Positions 21,840-34,232 of a stretch of DNA of 64,000 nt are shown piece after piece; position 1 is the stretch's first letter; the number at the start of each line of letters is the position of its first letter. Source of the stretch: Rattus norvegicus (lineage: Eukaryota; Chordata; Mammalia; Rodentia; Muridae); assembly GCF_036323735.1 (NCBI RefSeq), contig NC_086025.1, forward strand, positions 108,471,188-108,535,187, in the 5' to 3' direction. A model generated the notes under the pieces. The model was not told the DNA's origin and searched no databases. It saw only the letters and a list, made by a program, of their open reading frames with translations. The translations under genes and the position numbers were made by a program.

Positions 21840-24110
21840 TTGGATGCCCAAGAGGAAGAGGCGCAGGGCACTGAGGGTCAATGAAGGGCCCAGTTATGTA
21901 CTGAGCCAGGGGTCAGAACCCGAGTTCCAAGTTCATAGTGTGATCCCAGTGGCCAGGAGTACAGGAGTCGTGCTGAGGGAGAGCCTGGCCAGAGAGAGGC
22001 TCCAGGGCTCTCAGATGCCGTCAGCCTTTGTGTATGACCTCAAGTAGGAGGCCTCCCTCTCAACCCTAGGGGAAAGTGAGCATGTAGAGGTGGTACAGCT
22101 TTTCCAGGCTGCTATCTGAATGACCCTGAGTGCCCCTTTCCCTCCAGCCCTCCCCAACAAGCTGCCTCCTTCCTCACCCACAAACAAGCCTAGCTTGCCA
22201 GCGACTGAGTCCAGGCTCTGGGAGCCCTGTGTCTGCAGGAGGACACTGCAGATCTAGGGGTCTTCCAGCAGAATGTTACATCTACTAGAAACATGATGCA
22301 GGACTGGGTCCAACAGCAGCCATGGTGGGGAAGGATGTGCTTGTGGGAGGTACTGCTGGTGGTACATCTAGGGAACCTTCTGGTTCAGGCTTGCTGCCTT
22401 CTCTGGAGACAGTGGATGACAGGACAGTCTGCAGGACCCTGACACACTCCGTCTGCTCAGCAGTGAGGAGGCATCTGCTTGGTTTCAAGCACTGCTCCTG
22501 GCATACCGCATCCAGCAGTCAACTAGAGTTGATGGGTTCTCCTTAGCACTCCTGCACACTCTAGAACCACCCCATGCATGGAGTCGGCAGGACGACAGAC
22601 TCAGATAAATATGAGAAATATGGGAGTATTCAGTTTCTTAACACAAGAGCTGGGAGAACAAAGGAAAGAGGACGACAGAGCTGGCTCCCACAGAATGGTC
22701 GCCCTCCCTTGGCAGACTCAGCCCATCATCAGGGACTGCACAGCAACTTCCCCTTAGCCAAGTCTCTCTCTCTCCCTGTGGTTTATGCCCACAAGATGCT
22801 GCAGGCCAAGAGCGCACAGGGGCAGAGCAAAGCTTCTGCCTCCAGCATTCCTAGTCATCTAGTGCGAGCAAGGGAGGGGGCACATTGAGCAACCCGAGGA
22901 CCATACTGCCTTCTTCCACAAACACCGCGGTCAGTTAGGACAAGCAGACCCTCCAGTCAGCGTTCAGCTATGAGACAGGCGTGCATTACTTACACATGGA
23001 ACTTCACGGAGGTGTGCTCAGGACTCTCTTACGAGAGGACTCTGGCAATATGGTCCAGGCTGGGGTATGGGACAGGAAAATGAGAACAGTGTGTAGAGGC
23101 GCCAAGAGCAGCCAACAGAAAGGCTGGGAATGAAGCACGGTGACAGGAACAGAGGAGACCCCCAAAGGCGGGTGCCCGTTCACATCCTTCCCTGTCTCTA
23201 AGGTCTGGCTACCGGATCTCTCCCTTGGAGGCATGGGACAGGGTGGACACAGTAGGTGACAGAGAACCCATTCTCTGAGCAATGAACTTAGAGAGCATTA
23301 CTAAGTCTCTCCCTTCTGAGGAGCTGCCCCTCCCCAAGCTAGAGTGCAGACCAGGGGAAGGTGGGTGTTACAAGTGTAACCAATATGTGAGGAAGGATCT
23401 TCCAGTCCTTTGGAGCTACCCTGATGGGCAGTGAATTCCTTGTCTCTTCCGGAGTATCCAGGACCCCAGGAACTCAATTTGCCATAGCTCCTGGCTTCAG
23501 AAGCAAAACCGAGAAAGACCTGTGCTGTGGAGAGTGACCTCAGCGGACCCACCTAGCCCAACATGGGACAGCGGAGTGATGCTGACCAGGGTATCTAGAG
23601 GAGCATCGGCCAGCCCATCCATCCCTGGGCTCCCTACCAGTCGCTTGCACACAGGATTATTGCAGAGTTCTGGAGAGGAGAGACAGCCCAACCTTGGGAC
23701 TTACCCCTATTCTGAAGGAAAGGGACTGACATTCCACAAAGCACGGTCTGCACCTTTAGCCGGGTTGATAATGTTATTTACATTCTTCGCAACCCTCTCC
23801 ATGCCCCACTTCTTCTCCTACATTTTGAATGTTACTTGGATTAAAAGAGGTAAAGGGTGGGGATTATTGGGGTGCATTTGGGGTGACCAAGATTTGTGGT
23901 GGGTGGGGACAAGTAACGACGTGGATGCAGATTGAGACTGAAAGGCACCCGGAAGACCACGAATGCCCCAGGAGCCTTGCGGAAGTGGGATGTCTGGCTA
24001 GGCTCGAAGTATCCTTGGAGATGCACTGTCTGTTTTCCTGGCAAAGTTCCTCAGCTGCTCCCGGGAAGTTCTGGAATTCTTTGGCTATGCTCATCTAAGC
24101 TACTGGATCA
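21840..24110. other. Intergenic DNA between Psca and Them6
   Basis: No coding exon is supported. In human this interval carries LY6K; I found no convincing Ly6 exon here. A minus-strand LCN word near 23660 is discussed under rejected items. Confidence 0.5.
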
Positions 24111-24174
24111 CTAGAGGGAGCAAGCCTCTTTGTCACTCCCACACCTGCAGGGCCGAATGCAGTAGCCAGATGGC

Positions 24175-24456
24175 GCTGTACTGCTCCGCGCGCCCCGCCG
24201 TGCCCCGCCCCGCCCCGAGAAAAGCGAAAGCCGCTCAAGCTGAGGACCCAGGATAGACCATCGAGGACGTGCGAGGGGGGAACCAGGATCTGTGCATGAG
24301 AGTCCAGCTCAAGGCTCCACTGCCTCCGGCGCGCCTCCCCCTCGCACTGCTGAGAGAAGTGGTGCACTCCGGTCCTCGGAGCTCCCAGGCTCCTAGGCCA
24401 CCCCGCAGCAGGCACCTGCGCAGCGGGCCCCTGGGCACCAGGCGCCCGCTGCCAAG
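24175..24456 (+). promoter_or_regulatory. Them6: CpG-island promoter and 5' UTR of Them6
   Basis: A CG-rich block with repeated CCCCGCCCC GC boxes at about 24195-24218 continues into the coding exon. No TATA box is seen. The GC-rich character extends through Them6 exon 1 to about 24960. Confidence 0.7.
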
Positions 24457-26716
24457 ATGATGGAGCTGTTGGTGGTGTCGTTATCCTTGGCGCTCGCCTT
24501 CTTTGCGCTGCTGGACGGCTGGTACTTGGTGCGCGTGCCGTGTGCCGTTCTGCGCGCACGCTTGCTGCAGCCTCGGGTCCGCGACTTGTTGGCGGAGCAG
24601 TTGTATGCCGGCCGGGTGCTGCCGTCGGACCTGGACCTGCTGCTGCACATGAATAACGCGCGCTACCTGCGCGAGGCGGATGTGGCACGCGCCGCGCACC
24701 TGACCCGCTGCGGTGTGCTGGGGGCGCTGCGCGACCTGGGCGCGCACACGGTGCTGGCCGCCTCGTGCGCGCGCTATCGCCGCTCGCTGCGCCTGTTTGA
24801 GCCGTTCGAAGTACACACGCGACTGCTAGGCTGGGACGACCGCGCCTTCTACCTGGAGGCGCGCTTTGTCAGCCTTCGCGATGGTTTCGTGTGCGCCTTG
24901 CTGCGTTTCCGGCAGCACGTGCTGGGCACCTCGCCGGATCGAGTAGTACAGCACTTGTGCAAGCGCAGGGTGAGCATCCCCACCCCGATGCCTCGGCCCT
25001 ATTTGGCTCCCAGCCCTCTCCCGCGAGGAAGATCCCTTTCAAGTTCTGGGACTAGTCTTTTGTCGGTACACTTTTACACTTTTCCTCCATATCCATGGAG
25101 TTGCCCTTCTTGGAGTCTCCGGCATCTATGAACCAAGGCTTTACAGTTCAGGCCTAGCCAGTTTTGAATCTGCCCCCAACTACAGAGTTTCTCCTCCCTC
25201 CCCCTCTTCTAGAATTGAGATGCTCAGAGCAGGTATCTCTGGTAGGAGTCTGAGTCCTAGTTCTGTGTGTTCTACATTGCTGAGTCACCCTCTCTGGTCT
25301 TTGGTTTTGAGTGTGAGATAAAGGGACGTCAGTTAGAAGTAGTTGCTGGGAATTCTAGTAAACCCGAGCCGAGTGGACTAGGGTAGAATTGACCCCAGGA
25401 GACCACAAGCCTTGTATCTTTCCAAGGTTGGAGGGAGGAGAACCCTGTGCCTGCTGGGACCCAAGGCCCTTCCCCAGGGTCCACTCCTCCGGCATGGTGG
25501 CAGAGCCAGCTCCTGCAGTATAGCAACTGTGACCTTGGAGACAGCCAGAGTAGTGATGGTTGCCAGGGCAGGCTCCTGAAAAGTACCAGGGCATGCCCCA
25601 CCCTATTGTGCCTGCCTGTCTTAGACAAGTGCCTCCTCCAGGGTATAGGGATGACCTTACATCGGTGCCTGTCTGAAGGGGAGCAAAGGCTCAGAGGGAG
25701 GGTGGCCATTCGCCTCACAGCGGTTGGTGGTAGACATGGCTCTCCCTTGCTCTCTCTCTTTTATCGAGTCTTGAATTCCTATGGGCCAGTTGGTACTGGT
25801 TGGTGAAGTGCATGTACGGGGTGTGGGGACTAGAGTTGCAGCCACAGCGAGCAATAACAGCATGGAGTAGAGTTGCAGCCACAGCGAGCAATAACAGCAT
25901 GGAGGAGGTGAACTGAAGCACCCTGGCAACTCAGCTCTGCTGGAGGCCAGGGCTTGCCTGGGAGTTTCCATGGTTACTTGGGTCCCAGGCAGAGGCAGAT
26001 AACGGTTCAGGACAGGCCAAGTCTGGGGTAGGGTTCTGTAAGCTGAGGAACTATTCTGGGGCCATGTGTCAGGATGGGGTATCTCTGACAGTACATTGTA
26101 CTCAGAAAGGCCCAGGCTATAGGCCACTCACCATGAGGAAAGGGCATCCTTCCAGCCTCTTCCCTCACCCCTCAGTCCTCAGAACCCATCTGCAAGGACT
26201 CACAGGCAGCAGCTTTGTCAGTGTCGCTCCTGGAGGAGCACTTCCCCATACACATCCTGCTTTTCTCTGGGCAGCTGGTGGTCTGTCACCCAGCCCGCCG
26301 CACAGGCTTTTGCTGTTCTAGAGACAGACACTTCAAGCACAGTCCTGCTGGTGAGGCCTGGCAAGAGTAGACGGGATAGGAGGAGCTAGGAAGGAGAAAA
26401 TAGGTTAGAAGGGCTTGGGAAGGTGCTGGGCAGAGACCATAATTTGGGTGTGGTTCCTGCAAGGTCATAGACTAGGGTATGCGATAAAGCAGAGGTCCAG
26501 AGGCAGGAGGGCAGAAGTCTGGCTGCTTGCCCCCTTTCCGTGCCTCTCAGTCAACGCACAGCAGCAACTGGCTCTCTGGGGCCTCAGCTTCCTGTCTCCC
26601 TGCAGGTGGAGCCCCCTGAGCTGCCAGAAGACTTGAAGCATTGGATCACCTACAATGAGACCAGCAGCCAGCTGCTCCGTGCTGAGAGTGGCCTCAGTGA
26701 CAGAAAGGACCAGTGA
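24457..26716 (+). CDS. Them6: Thioesterase superfamily member 6, hot-dog fold protein, 207 aa
   Basis: Exon 1 is 24457-24969 (171 codons) and exon 2 is 26606-26716, joined at CGCAGG|GTGAGC and CCTGCAG|GTGGAG in phase 0. The product is 207 aa, the usual family length. Residues 1-25 are hydrophobic (LLVVSLSLALAFFALL), suggesting a signal anchor. The rest is a 4HBT-like hot-dog domain with the conserved LHMNNARYLREAD motif at residues 63-75, then YRRSL and WDDRAFYLEARF segments. The C-terminus (KHWITYNETSSQLLRAESGL) is typical of this family. THEM6 is reported at the ER membrane and linked to lipid homeostasis; its substrate is not settled. Exon 1 is extremely GC-rich. The start is one of two adjacent ATGs, of which I took the first. 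A candidate weak ATTAAA signal lies at 27523-27528. Confidence 0.95.
25831..25904 (+). repeat. Exact 37-bp tandem duplication in the Them6 intron
   Basis: The 37-bp unit beginning TAGAGTTGCAGCCACAGCGA is present twice with no mismatch, at 25831-25867 and 25868-25904. Confidence 0.95.
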
Positions 26717-27529
26717 CTGCCAGCCACATCTGCACCCTCCTTGCCTTGCCTGTCAGCCAGTCCATTCCATGGAATGGGCCGCCGGGGGCGGGGGGGGGGG
26801 TTCACTCCTAACCAGAATGGCCTTGGACAAAGCCTGGCTTCTTTTACCCGCTTGACACTCCCCTGTGCTTGCCTCATCTTGGCAGCTGGTGGGGTGGACG
26901 TTGTCGTCCCGGCCTACCTCTGCCTCCTGGGTCCCTATAGCAAGACTGTTCTAGTGTGTCCAGATGCACAGGATCCTGGAGTAGAAGGGTCAAAAGAATC
27001 CAAACTCAGGGCTGCTTGTGGCTATGCAAGCCAGAGTAGTCCTGGGTGTGGCTGGGGCCTGCAGCTTACTCAGGGACAGTGGGCCATCTGGAGGGTCACC
27101 TTATATCAGGGAAGCTAGGCTAGAACCAGCTCAAGGGCCCTTGAGAACACAGAAGGGCAAGTGGACGCTGGTTGTTGGCTGCAATTCTGGTGATACCCAC
27201 CACTTTTAAGAGTGTATACCCTGTCTAGGCACCAAGCCTAAGGGGACACTCAGAAATGAGGGCAAGGAGCCCTGGTGTAGGGGGTCCCATGACTATGCCT
27301 AGCACCTGCCCTGTCAGCTCAGGGAGAGGCCAGCTGCTTGAAGCTAGGAACTGCCTCCTCGATACCTCTCTGGGAACCACACCTGGAGCCAGAGCCAAAA
27401 GCTTCATGGATGCCCTAACCCCCTCCTGCACCCCACCCTCACCCCCACCCCCACGATGCTATGCTCGCCTTAGTGCTATCAAGGGGAAAGCTGCAATCCG
27501 TTTTATTTAAAGAAAGCACAAGATTAAAA

Positions 27530-29830
27530 AGAGTTTTCAAGGCATGTATGCTGGGGAGGCTCTCTTTTCCACATCCCTGCCACCCCTGCACAGACCTACC
27601 CACTCCCTGGATTTGTCTTCTGGAGGAACTTGGATGTCATAGTGTGCCTAAGCTTGTGGGCGCCTCTGCACTTAAGGGCTAAGCCCGATGAGTCACGGGG
27701 CTGAGGCCGAGAGTGAGCAGCTGGGTAGAGTCCCAGCTGGCCTTTCCTCCCTTGGTCCCCTCCTTGTCCACCCAGAGCCTGTGAACCTCACAGCCCTAGG
27801 CATGTGCACCTGGACTAACTTTTCTGTGTCCTTCTTTAGAGAACCAGGAGGGTTCTAGGAAGTGAGGAGGAAAAGTGGGGTACAGGCAACACAGGGCTTC
27901 TCATCCCCCTTGTGGTCAGGGAGACTCAGGATTTGGAGCAGGCCTTTTGTGGGGATGGGGAAGGTCCATGCTCTACCCAGCACAGTCCAGAGGCCTGAGG
28001 GCCTGGGGAGGAGGAAGAGGACACTCCGATTCGGGCAGGGGTGGAGAGGTTACACAGCTAGCTAATAGTGCACAGCTGGGAAGACCTGCCCCATACTTCT
28101 GCCCTGAACCTCCCTCCACCTCCCGCCCTACCCCTGCCCTGAACCTATGGGCACGTGGGTAACTACTCAGTGTCTTAATTTCAGGGGCTTTGGAAAAGGG
28201 TTTTTCCCTTTCAGGGTTTAGTAGAGTAGAAGGCAGGAGATGGGCAGTAAGGAAAGGGCCAAGGGTAATCTGGAGGGTGGGGGTCCTTGGAAGGCTTGAG
28301 TGGGTCATGGCGGGTATTGAGTGCTACTGAACAGTCCCACTGGCGTTTCTGACAGGAAGTGGAGCAGGGTGGAGCTTCTGCGTCTGACTGAGCAACTGCC
28401 TCCAGGCCTGGAGGGCCACATGGCCTGAACATAGAGCTCCCTGCTTAATAATCTAGATGTGCAGTTGTGTAGATATGTTCATAAGTGTGTAGCTTCGAGG
28501 TCAACCGTGGGGCAAGGGCTTTTTGGTTCCCTGTTAGCACTGGGGACCAAGTAGCTGAACCTAGCTTGTGACTCTTACAAGCCAGCCCCTTAGGTGCTAA
28601 GCCACAGCTCTCCTGCCTTCCCATGGATTCAGGGCCAGCCTTGACAGGGCTCTCCCATTCCCACCTCTCGTTCTCTGAAGAGGCCCGAAGCAGTACCCCA
28701 GCCGCTCCACTGGGGGGTGATATCTGTTCAGTGGCCCTGGCCTCTTGCCTCCAAATCCTGAGTTCAATGAGGCTCTCTGAAATTCAGCCACAATGCAGGG
28801 GATGACCCCGAGAGGGGACCTGTAAGTATGGAGTTGGCCCTAGATATGGTCCTAGATGGTGAGACTTAGGAGACCAGGTTGGCAGCACAGGAGTTGTGGG
28901 GGGGGGGAGAGGCGTTTCAGACACCTCTCAGGGGTCCTGAAGTACCCTGCATTGTCCTGGTTACTCTGCTCTAATAGTACACAACCCAGCAGTCCTGACT
29001 GCCAGTGGGACTCAGGGCCAAGGCCTCCTAACTGCGTGAATCTAGGCAGTGCTTCGTGATACTGCATTAGTGCCTGGGGCCATTTAGGCCCCACAGCTGC
29101 CACACACTTCACCAGGCAGAACACTGGAAGGGCCAGCCAGGGACTACACTGGGAAAGAGAAGCAGCAGCCAAAGAGCAAAGGTCCCTGGGTCCTAAAGAG
29201 CTCCAGCCGGCTGGAGAGTCAGTCTCAGTGCACTGTTCGCTCCATCCTCTGCCTTCTGGAGCAGCCCTGCCACTGCCCTCGGGAGTGCTCCGAGTCCAGT
29301 ATGGCATTGCATCTGTAGATAAGTAGACACTGGCTATGATCTCGAGGGAATGGGCAGGCCATTGTAATAGGGGGTGGTATGTGTGTGACAGATTTGTGGA
29401 GATGGACACTCCATCTCCATTTGTGGAAACTAGGGTAGAGAGACTGCTGGGCTTCGTGTACCTCTTTCTGTGATCTCCTGTTGTATTCCTAGCAGATTTG
29501 GACAGACCACCCATTCCTAGAAGCCAACTTCAAGTGTTCTTTCTGGGACAGGTTTTAGGGTTCACGGGGAGACTGCTGGGGGAAGGTTTCCTGGGTTTAG
29601 GAACGTGCCCTGGATTGAGGCAGGCTAGTGCGCAGGAAGGGTGACCCAGGAGGCCTTTGTCCCTCTAGGTTTACGTCTCTTCATCTGAGATACGAATTTA
29701 AAAAAAAAAAACTTTGCTTAAGAATGAGGGTCAGGGGCCTGGGGCGTGCCATAATACAGCCTGTCTTCCCTGCAGGCCAGCACTTCAGGTTCCCGGTGCC
29801 CAGGAAGAACAGAGAGGCCCCTCACCCTTG
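27530..29830. other. Intergenic DNA between Them6 and Slurp1
   Basis: These genes converge here. No exon is seen in 2.3 kb. A tRNA-like SINE remnant in antisense orientation may lie at about 28530-28610, and a run of nine G is at about 28899-28907. Confidence 0.45.
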
Positions 29831-29836
29831 ACTTGT

Positions 29837-29842
29837 TTTATT
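29837..29842 (-). terminator. Slurp1: Polyadenylation signal of Slurp1
   Basis: Plus-strand TTTATT reads AATAAA on the minus strand, about 140 bp past the Slurp1 stop codon, which suits its short message. Confidence 0.75.
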
Positions 29843-29981
29843 TTCCACAAGTTTGGTGGACACTGAGTGAGCCGAGGCCCAGTGAGTTCTGCTCACAGAG
29901 CCAAGCATGCAGAGGCAAGTGCAGACAGCACCGGGCCCTGCCAGGAGAGTAGATGCAGGAAGAACGAGGGTCCCTGTGTGG

Positions 29982-31134
29982 CTAGAGGCCTGTCACCAAA
30001 CCTGGAAACCCTGAGTTGCAGAGATCACGGAAGCAACAGAAGACAGGATGGGCAACCCCAATGCCATCAGGGTCGGTGGCCAGGCAGGAGCTGGAGCAGG
30101 AGCGGGTCACCATGGGACTGTGGTTGAAAGGGAACTCTGCAGGATGGGCAGACATCAGAGCCCAGAGTCACTGCAGCTCCTGTTTGCCTCTGCACACCCT
30201 TCCCATGGTGTCCTGCCTTCTCAAACCCCTCCTGCAACCCGCATCTTAAAGCCGCCCAAACCCTGTCCAGGTGTGGTACAGATATTCATGTCAGCACCAG
30301 CCTCTGTGGAGCATGCTTGGTCCTGAGGGGGTGGGGTCTCTACCCTAAGCCACATCTAGCATATCTGGGCATGGTTTAAGCCAACCGTTGCCTTCTACCC
30401 ATCCCCACTCCCCATATCCCTAATGCCCCTGTCTCAGTGCTGAAGGGCCGTACATCTAACTGTGGGCACCATCTTTAAGGTGTGATATTACCAGCAACAC
30501 ACACATATGTACGCTCCACTCCTGCCCCTCTGCCTCCCAGGCTGAGCAGAACAATGATGGATGAAAGGGAACATGGGGAGGAAGAACCCCCATTAGGTGG
30601 ACCCCCAGCCCTCGCCTGAACCCAGCCTTACCTGCTTCCACTGTCTCCAAAACAGTCTTACAGGCTGTGTCTTCCAGCTTGCAGTGAACAATATTCTTGC
30701 ATGAGTTAATGGCCGTGGGCTGCTCACAGGTATAGCATCTGAAGGCCTCACCTAGAAACGGTTAGGGGTCACAGTCTCACCACCTAGCTCCAGGAGCCCA
30801 CATTGGAGGCAGGTAGCTGAGAGAGAAAGTGACCTCCTGAGATCCTTCAAGACCCAGATCAGAAGTGAACACCAGGTCCTTCATCCATACCTTCCTCCCC
30901 GGACAACAGGTCACGACAAGACTTCTGTCCCAGGAGCAAGTTGGGCTCTAAGACCCAGGAAGCTCACCAAGGTTCCAGAGGATGCCTTGGCCACAAGCAT
31001 CTCTCTCCCACTAAGAGATGGGATAAACCCAGGCCCACAGCAGAGTCCTCCTGCTAGCTCACTCCAAGCCACTCACCATAGCCCATGCTCCAGGCTGCCA
31101 GGAGCAGCAGCCACACGGCCCAGCGAAGGGTCAT
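29982..31134 (-). CDS. Slurp1: Secreted Ly6/PLAUR domain-containing protein 1, 110 aa
   Basis: Minus-strand coding exons are 31134-31077, 30751-30632 and 30136-29982 (58, 120 and 155 nt), joined at TATG|GTGAGT, CTAG|GTGAGG, GCAG|GTAAGG and CTGCAG|AGTTCC; both introns are phase 1. Together they give 110 aa and TAG, the known length. The signal peptide is residues 1-20 or so (MTLRWAVWLLLLAAWSMGYG). The mature chain starts EAFRCYTC and holds ten cysteines, ending CCFRDLCN. The last residues (SGFPGLVTGL) are short, with no GPI signal, so the protein is secreted. SLURP1 is made by keratinocytes, acts on alpha7 nicotinic receptors and limits epithelial growth; loss in people causes Mal de Meleda. 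A TATA box lies 49 bp upstream of the ATG. Confidence 0.96.
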
Positions 31135-31182
31135 TCTTCAGGGCTCTGGAGCTGGGAGCCCTGGCTGGCCTCATGTTGAGGA

Positions 31183-31188
31183 TTTATA
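31183..31188 (-). promoter_or_regulatory. Slurp1: TATA box of Slurp1
   Basis: TTTATA on the plus strand reads TATAAA on the minus strand, 49 bp before the start codon. This resembles the spacing in Psca, Slurp2 and Ly6d. Confidence 0.7.
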
Positions 31189-31189
31189 C

Positions 31190-31975
31190 TCAGCTTCTGG
31201 CTGGCTTCAGTTCCTGGGTGTTGGCAGGACCAGAGTGACTCAGTAGGGAGGCACAGGGCTGGGGATGTGGGTGGTGGACGAGAGCCATCATCACTTACCA
31301 TCCCAGGGTGGGGCCGCTCTATGGACCTTTTGGGAACCTCTGTCTGGGAGACTTGGTCCTTCTTCTGCTGGCACACCTCCAGTGCTAGACACCATGCCTG
31401 CTGTCCTAGAACAGCTCCAACTGAGGAGGCCTTTTAGAGCCTGGCCCTCTGATGAGCTGCTTGCCTCAGCTGTGTGAATGAATCCACTAGGCCAGAGAGC
31501 CCAGTCCTGAGAACCGCTGAGGCCCAGGTGCAAGGCTGCCTTAGATCTGTCTGATACAGTATCCCCATCTGCCTAAGACCGATCTACTATGCACCTAGAT
31601 GTACCCACAAAGTAGAGGCTGAGCCAATGTGGAGTGGAGGAAGTGTCTGATGAGGTATAGGTGCTCTGAGGGCGGAGGTGGATATAAGGTCTTAGACTGG
31701 CCCCTCCACATCCATCGCCAGTGCCCTGACTACTAATGAATGGCTTTTAGACCAAGCTTGACTTGTTGGCTTTAGTCCTGACAGCAGGACTCTACCTACT
31801 CCCCTGGCCTGATCTTCTCTTCTGGCTTCCTATGCTTTTTCCTGTGCTGGGTCTTTCATATTATGGGCACACTGGCTGTTTTCCCATGCCACAAGGACCA
31901 TCTAGGCTTTTCCTCCTCCATAACCCTCCCCAGTTGAGGTCTCTTTGGTTTTTGTTTTGTTGTTGTTCTTCAAGG
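31190..31975. other. Upstream region of Slurp1, no gene seen
   Basis: About 0.8 kb of unremarkable sequence before the next GGAT satellite. Any proximal Slurp1 control elements would lie here, but none could be named. Confidence 0.4.
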
Positions 31976-31979
31976 TTCT

Positions 31980-32185
31980 ACTGAGTGGATGGATATGGGG
32001 GTATGCAGACGGAAGAAGGAGGGAGAAGGACGGCGAGAGGTAGAGAGGATAGAAAGACCAGTGGATGGATTAACAGATGATGGGTGGATGGGTGGAGGAT
32101 GGGTGATGGATGGATAAGTAGATACATGGATACAGGATGGATGGATGGATGATTGACTGCGTAGATGGATAGATAATACTTGGCT
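31980..32185. repeat. GGAT/GATG satellite, second array
   Basis: Imperfect GGAT, GATG and GGTG units (GGATGGATGGATGATTGA) of the same kind as at 3630-4170. The serine/histidine/proline-rich frames on the opposite strand are translations of it. Confidence 0.85.
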
Positions 32186-32189
32186 TTTA

Positions 32190-33900
32190 CAAGTGATGAT
32201 AGATGGGTGATTGGCAGTTTGCAAGTGTGTCTGAGTGGTCTGCCCCTTACAGACTCTGTTACAGCAGAATTACAGCCTGACCTTGTGATCGCCTGCAATG
32301 GAGAAGAAGCCCTGGTCCAGGCACCTAGGAGGCATGAGTTTTTCTCCTAGCCTTTCTGCTCACTCTATGCTTGGCCTTGGGTTAGCCCCCTTGCCCTTCC
32401 AGACCTTGGCTTCCTGTTTATGGATTGCTAGGGCAGAAGTGACCTGTCACTGCAGGGTGAAGCCAGTTGTACAAGGTTTGTCTAAAAGTAAAGAGAAGGT
32501 GTGGCTTATAGAGGGAGGGACTGCAGTTCCTACAAGTCAAATAGTAGGGCCACTCATCCCCCCGGGCTCTGTCCACAGACCACACCCAGAGGTTGGGAGA
32601 GGAGCCAGGGAAAGTCTGGTTCTGGAGCCTGGGAGACTGAACCTACCCCTGGCCTGCTGGGTGACCCAGGCCTGTTCACCAGGACAGGCCTAGACTCCCT
32701 TTCCTTCATCTGTAAACAGGGGAGATGAGCATCTGTGGTATGAGCATTTAAGATGCTCATCAAAAATGGGTCTTAATGACCATTTGGACTGAAGTGCAAG
32801 TGACCTGGGGAAGGAGTGCTTGTGAGCAGCGTGGGCTTGAACACTGAGGACAGGAGACACTGACCCGAGGCTGCCTGAAGGGGCTACTTGTCCTGGCTCT
32901 GTAAAGGAGGGATGACCTCACAGGTCAGTGATGGCAGAGGAGGGGCTGAGTGGAGCAGCAGCCAGGAGAAAGCACACAGCATCCTTGTGGGCGACCATGC
33001 CCTCCTCTGGCCCCTGATTGGTGAGGCCGGGAAGGCAGCACTGCTGAGAGGGGCAGGATTGCTTGGCAGCTTCTTCGTGTGAGTCCACACCCTTGCTGCT
33101 GTTCCCAGGTGTGGAACCAGGAGACCAGGCCTGAACCCAGCACAAGATAGTGTGTGTGACCTGGAGGGCTAACTCCCTTCTTTGAGCCTGGGACAGGGCT
33201 TCTCCAGGGAGCTGAGTGCTGCAGGTGCTGTGGTGTGGCCCTGGGCCAAGCATTTCTCCTCTCTGAGCAAGTCTAATCTTTAAATGGTCCTAGCCATTGA
33301 GGTTGCTGGAATGCTGACGTGAAGGGATACGTGGAAAACCTGCCCAAGCCAGGCGAGACTGTCTGCAGAGACCAACAGAAGCTCTGACAAGATTCCCTCG
33401 AATCCTCTCTCTTGTCAACTGTCCTGACAGGGACCCGTAGGTCCCTCTCCAGATCCAGCCAGGCACCCGAGGCAATCACCAACCTTTATGCAAGCTGGAG
33501 CCATGACCTCTGCCTGTTCCCTCCCACCCACCTGGCTACTGTCCAGCCCTAGCTGTTTGCCAGATCACCCCGTCTGTTTCTGGGAGTCCGGCTCCTCCTC
33601 CTTGGCCTTACCCTCTACCTTCCACTGAAAGGCACCTGCTAAAATGCAAATCATACCACTTGCTTCACTTCTCAGAAACATTCTCTGGATTTCTTCTGCC
33701 TACCGAATAGAACACCCCACCCACCCCTTGATGCTTGATGCTCAACCGCCCTTCCTACTCCTGCTGGAGCGCCAGCTTTGCAAGTGAGGGAGAATTTTCT
33801 GCTGGCTCTGAGTCCAGCCCGGACCTGGCCATGCTGGCTGTTGAGAGCATTTGCTGGAGGAGAGAGGGAGGAATGGGAAGGGGATGGGCACATACCTGGG
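32190..33900. other. Intergenic DNA, Slurp1 to Lypd2
   Basis: No exon, RNA gene or clear transposon was recognised in 1.7 kb. Confidence 0.45.
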
Positions 33901-33904
33901 TAAC

Positions 33905-34105
33905 AGGATCAGTCAATGAGAGGATAGATGGATGAGTGGAAGATGAAAATGATAGCTGGGTAGATAAAATAGATATAATAGATGTCGGATGGGTAGATAC
34001 ATAAATGTATGGATGGTTGAAACGGAGAGTGGACGGGATGATAGGTAAGATGGACGGGATGGGCAAGTAGGTGAATGGATGAATGAATAGATAGATTAAA
34101 GAATG
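33905..34105. repeat. GGAT/GATA satellite, third array
   Basis: Imperfect GGAT, GATA and GATG units (ATAGATGGATGAGTGG, GAATGGATGAATGAATAGATAG). This is the third such array, all on the same strand. Confidence 0.8.
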
Positions 34106-34109
34106 GGTA

Positions 34110-34232
34110 GCCGCCAGGCCAATGGAGGTACTTAGAAAGCGGAGGCAGGAGGGTCAAGAGTTCAAGGTCATCTTCAGCTACATGGTAAGTTTGAAACTAT
34201 CCTGGTCTGCATGAAATGCCTGCCTCAAAAAA
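34110..34232 (+). repeat. Diverged B1/B4-like SINE with A tail
   Basis: GCGGAGGCAGGAGGGTCAAG, AGTTCAAGGTCATCTTCAGC, CTACATGG and a terminal A9-type run mark a SINE body. It abuts the GGAT array. Confidence 0.6.

Noticed and set aside
23497..23691. Minus-strand frame with the word ELCNNP, resembling the Ly6 terminus, in the interval where human has LY6K
   Set aside because: There is no CC pair at the right spacing, a stop codon lies in frame just upstream, no good splice acceptor is near, and the downstream part lacks a hydrophobic tail.
24095..24816. Long minus-strand frames of 197 and 111 codons opposite Them6 exon 1
   Set aside because: They are antisense shadows of the very GC-rich Them6 coding exon.
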